From: Cyclobacteriaceae bacterium
GTDB lineage: Bacteria > Bacteroidota > Bacteroidia > Cytophagales > Cyclobacteriaceae
Length of the DNA: 33,917 nt
Assembly (NCBI GenBank): GCA_019638285.1
Contig: JAHBUB010000038.1
Location: 1 to 33,917, forward strand
Direction: 5' to 3'
Shown: positions 33,439 through 33,917 of the stretch, piece by piece
Position numbering within the stretch: position 1 is the stretch's first letter
How the letters are laid out: each line of letters opens with the position of its first letter
Program-made: the position numbers and the translations under genes
The notes under the pieces: model-generated
The model's input: only the letters and a program-made list of their open reading frames with translations
What the model was told of the DNA's origin: nothing
Database searches by the model: none

Positions 33439-33473
33439 GTTAAACTTTACACCTGAGACCTGAAACTATTTTT
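33425..33473. terminator. Hairpin terminator between convergent genes, built from heptamers
   Basis: GTTTCAGGTTTCAGGT (33425-33440) pairs with ACCTGAGACCTGAAAC (33451-33466) as a 16-bp stem with one G-U pair and a 10-base loop. A T-rich tail (TATTTTT) follows on the plus strand. It lies 38 bases after the GIN-domain stop and just before the YebC stop on the other strand. Confidence 0.75.
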
Positions 33474-33917
33474 ATGCCAAATTGTGGTATACAGTCTGTA
33501 CATCATCATCTGCCTCGAGGGTAGTAATGCATTCCATTACTTCATCTTGTTCGGCCTCTGATAGCTCTTTAGTGGTGGTAGGTATGTAATGCAGTTCAGA
33601 ACTGATCACATCAAGATTTTTGGCTTCTACGAATTTTTGCATATTTCCAAAGTCGTTGAATTTGGTGTAGATTATCATTTCCTCTTCTCCTTGTTCAATT
33701 TCCTCAGCACCTGCATCTATCAGGTCCAGTTCCAATTCGTCCAGGTTGAGGCTTCCATTTGGGAACTTAAAAACACCTTTTCTTTCGAACATAAATGCAA
33801 CAGAACCGGAGTTCCCCATACTTCCTCCTTTTTTTGAAAAATGAAGACGAATGTTGGCTACGGTTCGTGTAGGATTATCTGTAGCACATTCAATAAGCAC
33901 GGGTACTCCGTGGGGTG
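33472..33917 (-). CDS. YebC/PmpR family protein, C-terminal fragment
   Basis: The gene runs off the right edge of the window; about the last 148 residues are present. The segment PHGVPVLIECATDNPTRTV and then ANIRLHFSKKGGSMGNSGSVAFMFERKG is the core of the YebC/TACO1/PmpR family. In related sequences it reads 'GPgGvallvE-lTDN-nRtva-vR--f-K-GG-lg--GsV-f-F'. The acidic loop DLIDAGAEEIEQGEEE and the C-terminal TTLEADDDVQTVYHNL are also typical. YebC proteins have been described as DNA-binding regulators and, more recently, as translation factors. A GTG at 33898-33900 is only an internal Val, not the start. No fault is seen in the part present. Confidence 0.93.
   Translation of the reverse strand, partial: PHGVPVLIECATDNPTRTVANIRLHFSKKGGSMGNSGSVAFMFERKGVFKFPNGSLNLDELELDLIDAGAEEIEQGEEEMIIYTKFNDFGNMQKFVEAKNLDVISSELHYIPTTTKELSEAEQDEVMECITTLEADDDVQTVYHNLA

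Overview
The window looks like a chromosomal piece of a Bacteroidota bacterium, probably Cytophagales. The DNA is AT-rich. Several starts have the Bacteroidota-type -7 promoter box (TAnnTTTG) rather than strong Shine-Dalgarno sites. The gene content also fits: TonB receptors, PorT-like barrels, a GIN-domain lipoprotein, LTA-synthase-like sulfatases and IorAB. No rRNA, tRNA, CRISPR array, intact insertion sequence or prophage was seen.

Region A (1-9338) is a redox, heme and nitrosative-stress neighbourhood. It holds the tail of a molybdopterin oxidoreductase and a DUF2249-RIC Fe-S repair protein. A tightly packed plus-strand run follows: DGC protein, acyl-CoA thioesterase, NadB, CtaA, then a U32 protein overlapping a one-cluster ferredoxin. 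An orphan PAS histidine kinase and a His-rich polytopic membrane protein close the region. Region B (9311-12720, minus strand) looks like a copper-acquisition operon: a small Cys protein, a Met/His-rich YtkA-like lipoprotein and an OprC-like TonB receptor. The receptor gene carries a one-base frameshift. A Crp/Fnr-like box and two further inverted repeats lie upstream.

Region C (12742-14967) has an M50 site-2 protease with CBS domains and an LpxR-like lipid A deacylase. Region D (14986-24033, minus strand) is a long array: HxH 4-TM protein, Dps, TetR, 4-TM protein, lipoprotein, VIT1/CCC1 transporter, cupin, TolC, membrane fusion protein, RND pump. Two near-identical palindromes (AGTGAATGTTCACT and AGTGAATATTCACT) sit at the two expected promoter positions. 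The embedded TetR protein therefore probably controls both the iron/stress genes and the pump.

Region E (24034-26922) is gene-poor. It has an FMN reductase, a beta-barrel gene broken by an in-frame TAA, a small XRE regulator with a clear terminator, and two gaps of nearly 500 bp. Region F (26923-33917) has IorA/IorB, a barrel protein, an LTA-synthase-like phosphotransferase, a GIN-domain lipoprotein, a heptamer-repeat hairpin and the C-terminal part of a YebC/PmpR protein.

Taken together, the window is rich in copper, iron, heme, Fe-S and molybdenum functions. The strongest system-level observation is the two-operator TetR regulon. Others worth follow-up are the U32-ferredoxin pair, the copper-uptake triad with its Fnr-like box, and the two HxH membrane proteins. 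All family assignments were made by eye from motifs; no database search was run.
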